This document shows positions 1 through 8,240 of a stretch of DNA of 64,000 nucleotides, in pieces. The notes below the pieces were generated by a model. The model had not been told where the DNA came from, made no database searches, and saw only the letters and a list, made by a program, of their open reading frames with translations. Origin of the DNA: Photobacterium sanguinicancri (GTDB lineage Bacteria > Pseudomonadota > Gammaproteobacteria > Enterobacterales > Vibrionaceae); contig NZ_NOIF01000002.1 of the NCBI RefSeq assembly GCF_002265265.1, positions 1 to 64,000 on the forward strand, given 5' to 3'. A program made the position numbers and the translations under genes. Position 1 is the first letter of the stretch, and each line of letters opens with the position of its first letter.

Positions 1-128
1 GGTTTTATTTTTTTATTGGTTTTGGTTTTTGTTTTTCTTTCTTTAATTGCCACATCTGTTTTATTGTTATCTTTTTTCTTACAAAGACTAAAAACATGTT
101 TTAACTTTTCTATTATCAAAACCTATCC

Positions 129-281
129 TTACAGTGGGTTTTTACCACCAAAAGCCTTTCTTATTTCCACAAGTAGCTCACTTACAAGCTTCCTTTTATC
201 TTCTTCTTCTTTTTTTGAGTTGATGTATTTTGATAGAGCTTTATCAACATTAAATTTAGAATATTTATTATCATCACCCAT
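129..281 (-). CDS. Small hypothetical protein (50 aa)
   Basis: I do not recognise this protein. It is short, highly charged and Lys/Glu-rich, and it looks helical: a KEEEDKRK run is followed by a leucine-spaced stretch (LVSELLVEIRKAF) near the C-terminus. The chosen ATG has a good ribosome binding site (AAGGGG, 7 bases upstream), better than the longer form that starts 11 codons earlier at about 314. It lies in AT-rich DNA that appears to be the right end of an ssrA-integrated island, so it is probably island cargo or a remnant. No function can be assigned. Confidence 0.4.
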   Translation of the reverse strand: MGDDNKYSKFNVDKALSKYINSKKEEEDKRKLVSELLVEIRKAFGGKNPL

Positions 282-907
282 GCAATTACCCCTTAATATA
301 TTTGTACAGCACAACTATAAGTAGTTATGGCTATAAACTTATTGAACAGCTATTTTAAAACAAGAGTTCGTAACGACTTGGACGCAAATATACATGTAAC
401 TTGGGGAAAGGCAACAAGGTAAGAATGGCGGATTTATTGTGTTTTTACATTAAAATATGACTATTTCCATTACATTTTAAAACTCCCCATTAATAGACTT
501 GGCCTCCGCCCCTTACTACCACACTTAATAAAAAAGTATACAGTCAAAAAAATAAATTATTTATTTTTACTGTGTGCTGCTTTTTTAAGCAAAAACAGAT
601 AAACCTAACAATTCCTAAAGGAACTTCTTAAGTCTGCGAGGGATCATACTAATCCCTTCGCTATAACACTGTTAATGCAGATTAACTCAGTACTCCCCTG
701 CCTCTAGGGTGTAAATCGACTCATGACTTGAAACAGGGAGTTGAACAGGCGTCCAATACTTGTAACGCTTGAATGATTTTCTATAAAACAACTAGCTAAA
801 GCATTAGTTGTGCTTGTTGTGTACTGATGTTTTGTACTAAAATGAGATTACTCTTGATTTTTAGCAGTATAAGTTGCTGATTTCAAACTAACTTTAGTGT
901 GTGATGG
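282..907. other. Gene-poor AT-rich DNA at the right end of an inferred ssrA island
   Basis: No convincing coding sequence is seen between the small ORF and the tmRNA fragment at 908. The stretch is AT-rich with several homopolymer runs. The only structured item noticed is an imperfect reverse-orientation copy of the tmRNA 3' arm at 731-757. The integrase, if any, would lie left of the window. Confidence 0.5.
731..757 (-). repeat. Imperfect reverse copy of the tmRNA T-arm/attachment core
   Basis: On the minus strand this reads GGACGC, two changed bases, then GTTCAACTCCC. That is 17 or 18 of about 20 positions in common with the end of ssrA (GGACGCGGGTTCAACTCCCG). The T-stem complementarity is broken, so it cannot be a functional tmRNA arm. 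It lies in inverse orientation to the ssrA end at 908-928. It may be a decayed attachment site, or chance. Confidence 0.3.
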
Positions 908-928
908 CAACTCCCGCCAGCTCCACCA
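908..928 (+). other. ssrA: 3'-terminal fragment of tmRNA gene (probable attR)
   Basis: The 21 bases run from CAACTCCCGCC to AGCTCCACCA, the conserved 3' end of tmRNA including CCA. The bases upstream do not continue as ssrA, and no tmRNA 5' half (GGGGCTGATTC-like) is present in the window. A displaced 3' end of ssrA is the usual right attachment site of islands and prophages that integrate there. The strong terminator immediately downstream fits the native ssrA terminator left at the far junction. The intact ssrA would lie to the left, outside the window. Confidence 0.75.
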
Positions 929-937
929 AACGTTTGG

Positions 938-966
938 AACGGGACATCTTCGGATGTCCCGTTTTT
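938..966 (+). terminator. Intrinsic terminator, probably the original ssrA terminator
   Basis: A ten-base-pair GC-rich stem (ACGGGACATC paired with GATGTCCCGT) is closed by a TTCG tetraloop and followed by a T-run. It starts ten bases after the tmRNA CCA end, which fits the native terminator of ssrA. Confidence 0.85.
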
Positions 967-1118
967 GTATCTGCAATAAATCAAAGACTTAACGTGTCTA
1001 TGCATAACGCCCCCCTCAGATCTCTTTGTTTTTTAAAGGCTATAATATGGTAATTTCAAAACTAGCAGCAACGCTAGTGGCAATCACAAGACAACAAAAT
1101 CGCCAGAAATACAAGGGC

Positions 1119-1157
1119 AAAGAAGGTGACATTTCGACTGAAACCGTCACCTTCTTT
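1119..1157 (-). terminator. Probable terminator after the receiver-domain gene
   Basis: A perfect 12-bp inverted repeat (AAAGAAGGTGAC/GTCACCTTCTTT) with a 15-base loop lies about 40 bases past the stop codon of the receiver gene. The A/T ends of the stem give a short T-run in both directions, so it may act bidirectionally. Confidence 0.55.
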
Positions 1158-1195
1158 AATTAATACTGCTATATACAACTGAAATTTAAACAGGT

Positions 1196-3049
1196 TTACT
1201 TCATAAAACCATTTAGATCAGTAAAACCAAGTCCGACACGAGACTGATTAGAACCAAATTTTTGTAATAAATTAAGCGCATATTCATACCTCAACTCTGA
1301 AACTGGCTTTGCTAGTAACTCACGAGTTTCAAGAGGTAGTTTCCCATTATCACCTTCATTTACTTGCTCAGATTGACGCAAACAAAAAACCCGTAAAATA
1401 CCATCCATCGAAAACACTCCTCGATTGGATGCATAGAACAGATCCCAAATAGGATTATCACTAGGCTTATGCCCTAGGCAAAAAGCTTCTGGTTTACCAT
1501 CTAGCACTAAATAAATAAAGTTATTAGAGTTTGCGTCTTCATTCGCTCGGGAAAGCTTTGGCACCGGAAGCAACTTTACTGCTTTAAAAGCAAGAAAATC
1601 AGAACCTATTCGACTTTCCCAGCTTTTTCTCTCTCGAGGAACCAAGTCGCAAGCAGGACTTAAACATACCCACAAATCACCATCGAAACGAAGCACAGTC
1701 CCAGTAGTCAAATGGGGGCCAAATTCCGGTTGCGAGCAATTAAAAGCATTAAGATGTGCTAGCGTATTATTTGGATCGATGTTTTTTCCAAAAAAATACT
1801 TTTCGGCATCTTTCGCACCACCGCCTACTAGCTCTGAGACCGAATCTACAAGGCGTTGAGAAAACTCCTTTAGTTCCAAATGGGTGGCTCTAGCTAACTG
1901 CTCCCAATGGGCACTGATTATTTCATTATGAGTATGTAAGGCCCCTTCTTTTAACAAATTGTTTAACCAACCTGCTTGAGCTTCTTTTTGGGAAACAATC
2001 TTGTTCGCTTGCTCCAAACCATTTTCGTCTATGCTGGCGCGTATCTTTGCCATTAGTAGATGCATTGGTGAAGAGTTTGCCTCTACTAATGCCGCTTTTA
2101 AGGGGTCAATGAGTTCAGTCTCTGGAGATTGATCTCCTTTCTTAATTACAGATATAAACACTCGACCAGTAGAGATAAAGTTAGGATTATCTGCCCCCTT
2201 CCAACACCAAACAGTGTCTTCAACGGCACCACTGACAAGAGGGATTTTCAACATTTTAAGTTGTTGCCCAACATACCATTTTGTCAGGGTTGACTGAGGG
2301 ATACCCATTAGCTTGGCAACATCTATAACTTCCTGTTTAAATGAGTTCAAAAAATGCTGGGGAAACATTACATTGCCACAGTTCTTTTCTCCAAAACCCA
2401 GATGCTCCAATATACTTTTAATTCCCATTCTCTGGCTAAAGAATGAATAGCTAGATCCTTCATCGTTGCCATCAAGCCAAGCATCAATAACACCTTCTGA
2501 TTCCTCATCAATTACAAAGGGGTGCTTTTCTGGGAAAATAAAAGTCTCTCTCAACACTTCATCGAATACTTTCTCAATGTCACCACCATCGAACCCTTTT
2601 GTGTGAACAAGAATTATATTGAATCGGTTATTTTTTTTAAGCTCAGAAATGATTTTTCTAGCTCTTTCCCCACTATTAGTCGTAGGGACCCCTTCTAAAT
2701 GATAATCCAGAACAACTAAATCACTATGATTAAGATATGGAGGCACCCCATCCTCACCCCCTAGTTTTGGATCTTTGCCATCAAAGACATCAAGACTCCA
2801 ATTCTTTTCTTGATGACACATTGAAATAATGCTTTGCAAACGCTCGATATTTTCTGGCTTCAGCTGCTTATGAGGTATTGCGTCTGTCGTCTGAACCAAA
2901 AATTGAGACAATGTTGGGTACTCATCATCAATGACTGTTACGTTTTTAATTGGATCGATGAAAGCTTCGTGAATCATTTGATGATACTTAGGAATAAGAA
3001 CACTTTCGATTGGCACCTCCACAGCCGTTGCTACTGCCGAACTATTCAT
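1196..3049 (-). CDS. Receiver-domain protein paired with a GHKL kinase-like protein (617 aa)
   Basis: Residues about 37-160 form a CheY-like receiver: an acidic pair (DDE, 41-43), a candidate phospho-acceptor Asp115 in VVLDYHL, and Thr150-Lys151 (HTKG) after the fourth strand. Residues about 240-262 (VAKLMGIPQSTLTKWY) resemble a helix-turn-helix but could be chance. The rest, about 400 residues, matches no domain I recognise; a CLSPACDL motif sits at 462-469. The gene overlaps the end of the upstream GHKL gene by 8 bases (ATGAATAG), so the two are almost certainly co-translated. By context it is the partner that receives phosphate or conformational signal from that protein. It is not a standard DNA-binding response regulator. 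The effector activity is unknown. The region is more AT-rich than the core genome, suggesting transfer. Confidence 0.75.
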   Translation of the reverse strand: MNSSAVATAVEVPIESVLIPKYHQMIHEAFIDPIKNVTVIDDEYPTLSQFLVQTTDAIPHKQLKPENIERLQSIISMCHQEKNWSLDVFDGKDPKLGGEDGVPPYLNHSDLVVLDYHLEGVPTTNSGERARKIISELKKNNRFNIILVHTKGFDGGDIEKVFDEVLRETFIFPEKHPFVIDEESEGVIDAWLDGNDEGSSYSFFSQRMGIKSILEHLGFGEKNCGNVMFPQHFLNSFKQEVIDVAKLMGIPQSTLTKWYVGQQLKMLKIPLVSGAVEDTVWCWKGADNPNFISTGRVFISVIKKGDQSPETELIDPLKAALVEANSSPMHLLMAKIRASIDENGLEQANKIVSQKEAQAGWLNNLLKEGALHTHNEIISAHWEQLARATHLELKEFSQRLVDSVSELVGGGAKDAEKYFFGKNIDPNNTLAHLNAFNCSQPEFGPHLTTGTVLRFDGDLWVCLSPACDLVPRERKSWESRIGSDFLAFKAVKLLPVPKLSRANEDANSNNFIYLVLDGKPEAFCLGHKPSDNPIWDLFYASNRGVFSMDGILRVFCLRQSEQVNEGDNGKLPLETRELLAKPVSELRYEYALNLLQKFGSNQSRVGLGFTDLNGFMK

Positions 3050-6000
3050 TCTTCATCCCCTTGAATTCAATTGCAAAGTTTGCTCCAGCATGTACTTTGT
3101 AACGGTCACGTGTTTCATATCTTATTTTGTGACCGCTGGCGTTTAGATTTTGTTTAGAGAGGTATAACCCAACTCCTCTTCCTCCTCGCTGCTTACGAGT
3201 GAAGAAAAGTGTAAATAGCTGTTCAATGTCATCGATATCAACTCCAGGACCATCATCTGAAACAACGACTTCGCCATCTATGACATCTAGCGTAATTTTT
3301 TGTTCTGACTCATGTTGTTGAACCCAATATAGAGAATTATTAACTAAATTGATAAATACAGGAAAAACCCTCGATGGCATATCAACTATAGCTATAGATT
3401 CGAAGCTTCTAGTCGCACAAAAAGTAACACTGGATCTTTCAAACTGCTCCCCAAAATATGCCTCAACATAGCTAGATATTTCTTTACCTGAAATTTTTCT
3501 CGACACCTTCTCACCTGAGAGCTTCAACGGAGAAAGAAAGCGTAATTTATCCATCAATGCTTGATGAGCTTCATCTACACGACGTAAATGACCATTTTGT
3601 TCTGGAGATAAATTAGTTTGAGCCAAAGACTTAAGCCCGAAATCTACACTTCGGTCCAAGCTTTCCATTTCATGACCTACAATTTCTACCGTTATACCTA
3701 GTTGAGCAAGAGAGTGAAGTCGAACTAACTCTTCTCGATACTTAATTGACTCATTCATGCTATGCAAGGCTAAACCTTCCAAGTCAATTTGTTCTTCAAG
3801 GCTTTCTAGAGCTGTCGCATAAGGGCCCAGTTTCTGTCTGTTTTCTACATCAACCTTCAATTGGGTTTCATCTAGGATCGTTAGCACCTTACCCAAAGAA
3901 ATTTTTTCTAGCTTGAGATCTTCTAGAGCGTCTTCAACTTCAAGTTTGTATTGGTCTCGACATTGCTTAACTATTCTATCAAAATCAGACACCTGCTTAG
4001 TCAACGCTTCTTTACCACGTGAAGCATATCGGTTGATGGCATTGTTCAAACTGGTTAGCTTACTGCGATATACTTCATTGGCTTTTTCAAAATCTGTCTT
4101 TTGAGAGGACTCTTCTAGCGCTTTATTAACAACGACCGTAAGCTGCTGGACTATTTCTTTAGCTGCAAGTTCATGCTTACGATAATAGCGGTAGTCCTCT
4201 TCAAGGCGACCTAAATTAGGTGGAACCGGGCTCAAAGAATAGTTTTGGGTCGATTCACTTAAAGCGTCTGCTTCTTTCTTCAGTTTTTGCAGCTCATCCA
4301 CTGAGTTCAATTTAATACGGCTTTCAAAGCTGTGTTTTAGGCTACTAAGCTTCTCTAGATGCTCGACTAGTGAGCTGGTATTTTTCTTTATTGCGGTTCG
4401 TATACGCTTTCTTTCACGAGACAGCAACTTTGTACGATCATCTTCCGCTTTTTGCAGTGCTTTCTTTTCTCGAATAAATTCAAGCGTTGGTTTCCTGTTT
4501 TCAGCTTTTCCACCAAAGTGTTCATCAGCCACATCGATGAGTATTTTCTCTACTATTTCTTTGAATAGCTTAGATGCACGGTTTTCTATAAAGCCTTCAC
4601 GCCCCGCTTTATCTTTCAGATTAGGGTTGTTCTCTCGAGTAATAGCAATGCGCCCAAACATACGACGGTTGGACCAAAAATATCTACCCGCACTTTTAGA
4701 ACGTCGCTCTTCAATTCGAAAATAATCATTATCTGCACGCCCATAGGGCATAACTCTTAAACCGTCTCTATAAACTCGGAAACCAGCATATTTTTCAGCT
4801 TGCTCAACAAATGAAGCATGCTGATCATCCGATAAGGATGTGCTTCCTATCTGCATCTCAAATGTTCCAGCCCTCAAATGAAAGGGGCCGAATGCACTGT
4901 CTTTTCGTGTTTTGTATATTTGCTTAGGCTTAACAACGTAGTCTTCAATCCATTCGCCAAAGACCTTCACTCTGCCGGAAAAATATCCTTCACTATCGAC
5001 TTGCCCTTCGACAACATGCTCTAAATCTTCTAGGTTAGCTAGATCAAACTGCCTATCCTTCCCTAGAATTGTGTCAGGATAAATCCCTCGCCAAACTGTC
5101 ACAGAGCAGCTAAAACTGTCCGTCTGTGGTTCATTATTTTTACTAAACGGATCTACGAAATTTGATAATGTTTGGAAAAAATTCTCTTTATAACCAACGT
5201 CTGTTTCTCCGGCTTCTTTATATGGCGTCGAAGAGAGCTGTGCTTTCAAATCTTCAGATAGTTCAGCTGTAAACATAGCTGTGCCTTGATCGCTTTCTTC
5301 TTTCCAAACAGCCCATTTGCCAAGATGACGCTCAGAAAACACTTCCTTTATCAAAGTGTTTTCTATTTTCGATTTAGTGGTTTCTTTTAATGAAATGCCT
5401 TTTTCTAACTCCAAATCACTATACTGCTTCCAAGCAGATACTAAACGGGAAGTTCTTGCTTTAGATACAGCTCTTGTAATAGTTAGAGCTTCCTCTTCTT
5501 GTATATTTTCAACCAATGCAAGTGCTGACGCTTCAGCTTGAATTTCTGTCTCAGAATCCCCCCATAAGTTCCCTAGTAACTTATCAAACATCGTTGGAAG
5601 CTCTTCCAACACATCTGCACAACTATCAAATTCATGAATAGGGATACGAATATCATCAAGATATATGTAAGGGTTTTCAAACAAGCGCCAATCAATTAAT
5701 GCCGCAACAAATCTATCGTTTTTTCGCTTAGACACCAGCAACAACAAAGGGCCTAAAGCAGCACTCGATAGACGACCTATCCCTTTTTGCCCTTGTTTCG
5801 CTCGGTGCTTCAATCCATTACGGTCAGCTTCCAAAATTTCAAAACCGTCTGTTTTAGATTCAGTTCCGATAGTGAGCCACTTTTCCTCGAAATCTTGACG
5901 GCTCATACCATGGCCATTATCCAACAATGCTGCAACATCAGTATCTCCATCAAACAAATGAAGGCTTACATCTGTTGCGTATGCATCGAAAGCGTTTTTC

Positions 6001-6101
6001 CATAGTTCTGATATGGCAGTCGGGCAGTCTGCAATCTGCTCCCGTCCAAGATGATCAATCGTCCTTGCCCTAGTTTTAAAAGTTGAAGAGGTATAAGCCA
6101 T
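3042..6101 (-). CDS. Dual GHKL ATPase: MORC/Hsp90-like N-terminus plus histidine-kinase-like C-terminus (1019 aa)
   Basis: Two separate GHKL ATP-binding folds are visible. The N-terminal one has an N-box (ELWKNAFDAYA, 32-42), LDNGHGMS (60-67) and GQKGIGRLS (104-112), as in Hsp90/MutL/MORC-type ATPases. A long, charged, probably coiled-coil region follows (about 570-800). The C-terminus looks like a histidine kinase: an H-box with His810 (IVGHEMESL), an N-box INLVNNSLYWV (about 915-925), DDGPGVD (about 949) and GGRGVGLYLSK (about 975). No transmembrane segment is seen, so it is probably cytoplasmic. It follows the methyltransferase gene, separated by a terminator, and overlaps the receiver gene downstream. 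GHKL ATPases of the MutL/MORC type are known beside DNA methylases in restriction-like systems, so a defence role is inferred. Confidence 0.8.
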   Translation of the reverse strand: MAYTSSTFKTRARTIDHLGREQIADCPTAISELWKNAFDAYATDVSLHLFDGDTDVAALLDNGHGMSRQDFEEKWLTIGTESKTDGFEILEADRNGLKHRAKQGQKGIGRLSSAALGPLLLLVSKRKNDRFVAALIDWRLFENPYIYLDDIRIPIHEFDSCADVLEELPTMFDKLLGNLWGDSETEIQAEASALALVENIQEEEALTITRAVSKARTSRLVSAWKQYSDLELEKGISLKETTKSKIENTLIKEVFSERHLGKWAVWKEESDQGTAMFTAELSEDLKAQLSSTPYKEAGETDVGYKENFFQTLSNFVDPFSKNNEPQTDSFSCSVTVWRGIYPDTILGKDRQFDLANLEDLEHVVEGQVDSEGYFSGRVKVFGEWIEDYVVKPKQIYKTRKDSAFGPFHLRAGTFEMQIGSTSLSDDQHASFVEQAEKYAGFRVYRDGLRVMPYGRADNDYFRIEERRSKSAGRYFWSNRRMFGRIAITRENNPNLKDKAGREGFIENRASKLFKEIVEKILIDVADEHFGGKAENRKPTLEFIREKKALQKAEDDRTKLLSRERKRIRTAIKKNTSSLVEHLEKLSSLKHSFESRIKLNSVDELQKLKKEADALSESTQNYSLSPVPPNLGRLEEDYRYYRKHELAAKEIVQQLTVVVNKALEESSQKTDFEKANEVYRSKLTSLNNAINRYASRGKEALTKQVSDFDRIVKQCRDQYKLEVEDALEDLKLEKISLGKVLTILDETQLKVDVENRQKLGPYATALESLEEQIDLEGLALHSMNESIKYREELVRLHSLAQLGITVEIVGHEMESLDRSVDFGLKSLAQTNLSPEQNGHLRRVDEAHQALMDKLRFLSPLKLSGEKVSRKISGKEISSYVEAYFGEQFERSSVTFCATRSFESIAIVDMPSRVFPVFINLVNNSLYWVQQHESEQKITLDVIDGEVVVSDDGPGVDIDDIEQLFTLFFTRKQRGGRGVGLYLSKQNLNASGHKIRYETRDRYKVHAGANFAIEFKGMKNE

Positions 6102-6150
6102 AAAAAGATTCCAGTTATTTATAAGCTCGTATTTTATCTAGCTTACTGAA

Positions 6151-6184
6151 AATAAAAAAAAAGCGCCTAACATTGTAGGCACTT
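6151..6184 (-). terminator. Terminator between the cytosine methyltransferase and the GHKL gene
   Basis: On the minus strand, AAGTGCCTA pairs with TAGGCGCTT (one G-U wobble) around a six-base loop, followed by nine T residues. It lies a few bases past the methyltransferase stop. It separates the HNH-methyltransferase pair from the GHKL-receiver pair, so the second pair needs readthrough or its own promoter in about 50 bases. Confidence 0.75.
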
Positions 6185-6187
6185 TCA

Positions 6188-7354
6188 TCAACTCAATCTA
6201 CTGCATATATGCTCGATGAGGGTTTTACCAAGCAAAGGCGGGACGGCATTCCCAATTTGACGAGCCTGCTCGGTTGAGCTGCCATAAAAATTGAACCAGT
6301 CAGGAAAGGACTGTAAACGAGCAGCATGGCGCAATGTCATCCCATGATCTTCCCAAGGGTGAACAAAACGACCTTTTGACGGATTATTACAACCAGTAGT
6401 AATTGTATTGCTTGGTGTATGAATCAATATTCGCCCGTACACATCTTTGTGCCCTTTGTAGCCATTTGAATGACACTTTAGCCTGTGTTGTTCACCAGCA
6501 TCTTCACGACTACCGTTTAATGGGGTATCCGCAAAGCGCACTTTCATCATGTCACTTGGCTTCATGTGAATGTTACATGGATCATTCTTCTTAATAGTCT
6601 TCCCATGAGGAAGTAATTTGAGAAGTTTAAACACTTCTTCTTTATCACGCTTATCTTTCTTATCGAAGAAATCTTCCCAGTAAACTGGGTATAGATGCTC
6701 TGGGATTTTTTCAAATACTGATGATGATGCTAACCATTCAGGCTTTTCTCCTGAGACTGGAGAAAAATGAGTCTCTGCTGGTGGGAAGACAATTTCGTCC
6801 GAGTCTAAATCATTTCTAATTCCAAAAATAAATACGCGCTTACGGTTTTGAGGAACCCCGTAATCTTTCGCATTTACTGTGTCGCAGAATTTAATTACAT
6901 AACCAGCATCTTCAGCTAGTGCTATGAACTTATCTAAAAATGGTTTATGGCGTTTCCATAAAAGACCAGAAACATTTTCCACCAAGAAAGCTTTGGGTGA
7001 GAACTCGTTAACGAACTCAAAATATCTCAGAAGCAAGGCATTTCTCGGGTCATTTTTACCAGCATCTTTAATACGGTGTGTTGAAAAACCTTGGCATGGT
7101 GGCCCGCCGAGTATCATGTCTAGTTCGCCTGGCTTTAGTTCAAGATCTTGACGAAGCGCTTCCGGCTTTATCAGATTGATATCTCCGTTGAGCAATTTAA
7201 CCTGGCGTTTCTGATTTTGATTGAAATTTCTATCATAAGTGTCTGCTGCAGCTTTATCGAACTCAATTGCCGCTAAAACCTCCACGCCAGCATAATGAGC
7301 TGAGAGTGTGAATCCTCCGGCACCAGCAAACAAATCAATAGCTTTAACTGACAT
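6188..7354 (-). CDS. C5-cytosine DNA methyltransferase (388 aa)
   Basis: It transfers a methyl group from S-adenosylmethionine to C5 of cytosine in a target DNA sequence. Motifs appear in canonical order: motif I DLFAGAGGF (residues 6-14), motif IV GGPPCQGFS with the catalytic Cys, motif VI ENVSGLL, motif VIII QNRKRVFIFG, a target-recognition region of moderate length, motif IX ARLQSFPDWF and motif X GNAVPPLLG. The ATG used here has a TGAGGT ribosome site 7 bases upstream; a start ten codons earlier is less likely. The HNH gene lies directly upstream on the same strand, an arrangement typical of a type II restriction-modification pair. The target sequence cannot be read from the protein. It could be a solitary methylase, but the neighbouring nuclease argues for restriction. 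Confidence 0.9.
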   Translation of the reverse strand: MSVKAIDLFAGAGGFTLSAHYAGVEVLAAIEFDKAAADTYDRNFNQNQKRQVKLLNGDINLIKPEALRQDLELKPGELDMILGGPPCQGFSTHRIKDAGKNDPRNALLLRYFEFVNEFSPKAFLVENVSGLLWKRHKPFLDKFIALAEDAGYVIKFCDTVNAKDYGVPQNRKRVFIFGIRNDLDSDEIVFPPAETHFSPVSGEKPEWLASSSVFEKIPEHLYPVYWEDFFDKKDKRDKEEVFKLLKLLPHGKTIKKNDPCNIHMKPSDMMKVRFADTPLNGSREDAGEQHRLKCHSNGYKGHKDVYGRILIHTPSNTITTGCNNPSKGRFVHPWEDHGMTLRHAARLQSFPDWFNFYGSSTEQARQIGNAVPPLLGKTLIEHICSRLS

Positions 7355-7445
7355 CAATATAACCTCATAGTACTTAGCCGCCATATTCTACTGATTTGCA
7401 GCTAGATTACTATGATAACTCCCACTTTCAACAAGCTCGTTTTTA

Positions 7446-7997
7446 TCAACTTGATTTCACAAATGCTTCATCAAGTTGTTTATACATACTCAATGATTTT
7501 TCTGACTCTGTTTTAATGTTTTCATATAGACTTGCCGCTATTACCCGAATGGCATGCTTTTCATTTTCATTAAGTTTAGGGTACGAAAATCGTTTAAAGT
7601 TACCCTTGATTGCTTCTTTTCTAGTTTCATATAGTTGCTCCTCTTTTCTATATGAACAAACTGAAAACAAGTGTTCCTCCCAACTACAGAAAGACTTATC
7701 TGATTTTCTAGCCCGCTTGTTGCACAATTTACAACAAGGGACAGTGTTCCCCGGATGATGCAAACCAAACTCTGTCCGGTTAAACATCAACACATGTTCA
7801 ACTTGAAGGCGTTCAGTTTTTAGCCCACAGTAAGCACAACAAGACTTGAAGTAGGTATCTCGGATAGCTTCCCATATTACTTTTCCTTTCCCACTCGCGG
7901 TGTTAAATGAATGTCCCAAATAATATTCACCAACCTTAGTCAAAAACGCTCGGACTGCAGTGTTAGCTGAATCTGAAGCGGTGTTGTATACAGCCAT
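7446..7997 (-). CDS. HNH endonuclease, putative restriction partner (183 aa)
   Basis: A small zinc-finger-type HNH nuclease. CxxC at 54-57 and a second pair C89/C92 (CCKLC) would hold a zinc, bracketing Glu67-His68 (VEHV) and Asn84 (GNTVPCC), which give the HNH active site. The C-terminal 70 residues are charged and helical without a recognised domain. It lies about 90 bases upstream of the cytosine methyltransferase on the same strand, so the pair probably forms one transcription unit. The simplest reading is the restriction enzyme of the pair. An alternative is a defence effector controlled by the GHKL-receiver genes further downstream. Confidence 0.7.
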   Translation of the reverse strand: MAVYNTASDSANTAVRAFLTKVGEYYLGHSFNTASGKGKVIWEAIRDTYFKSCCAYCGLKTERLQVEHVLMFNRTEFGLHHPGNTVPCCKLCNKRARKSDKSFCSWEEHLFSVCSYRKEEQLYETRKEAIKGNFKRFSYPKLNENEKHAIRVIAASLYENIKTESEKSLSMYKQLDEAFVKSS

Positions 7998-8098
7998 GGC
8001 CTCTTATTCCCCTTTTCTAAATTACAATTTCCTATGATTTGTTCCGGTATCTAAATATGACAGCCATCAAAATACACATTACTTACTCATCGTTAATT

Positions 8099-8167
8099 TT
8101 GATGTCAAGTCTTAGGACGTCATAAGCTTTAACAGAATAAACCAAGCACCCTATTTTTAGGACATCA
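8099..8167 (-). promoter_or_regulatory. Repeated GACRTC elements upstream of the HNH gene
   Basis: Two direct copies of TTAGGACRTCA (8112-8122 and 8157-8167) and an inverted TTGATGTC (8099-8106) lie 100-170 bases upstream of the HNH start. This spacing suggests a regulator binding site for the restriction-like operon. No regulator gene is seen next to it. Confidence 0.3.
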
Positions 8168-8240
8168 ACAAAATAATTAAGGCTGGTATATATAAAAGTG
8201 TTCGAGCTCAAAAGCAGTTACCTAAATACCAGAAATAAAC

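Noticed and set aside
16..324. 102-codon plus-strand ORF, hydrophobic and Ser/Phe-rich
   Set aside because: It lies opposite the better-supported small minus-strand gene, has no ribosome site, and its composition simply reflects T-rich DNA.
1047..1163. 38-codon plus-strand ORF with an AAAGG site
   Set aside because: Its last third is the terminator hairpin of the receiver gene and the product resembles nothing; it is most likely chance.
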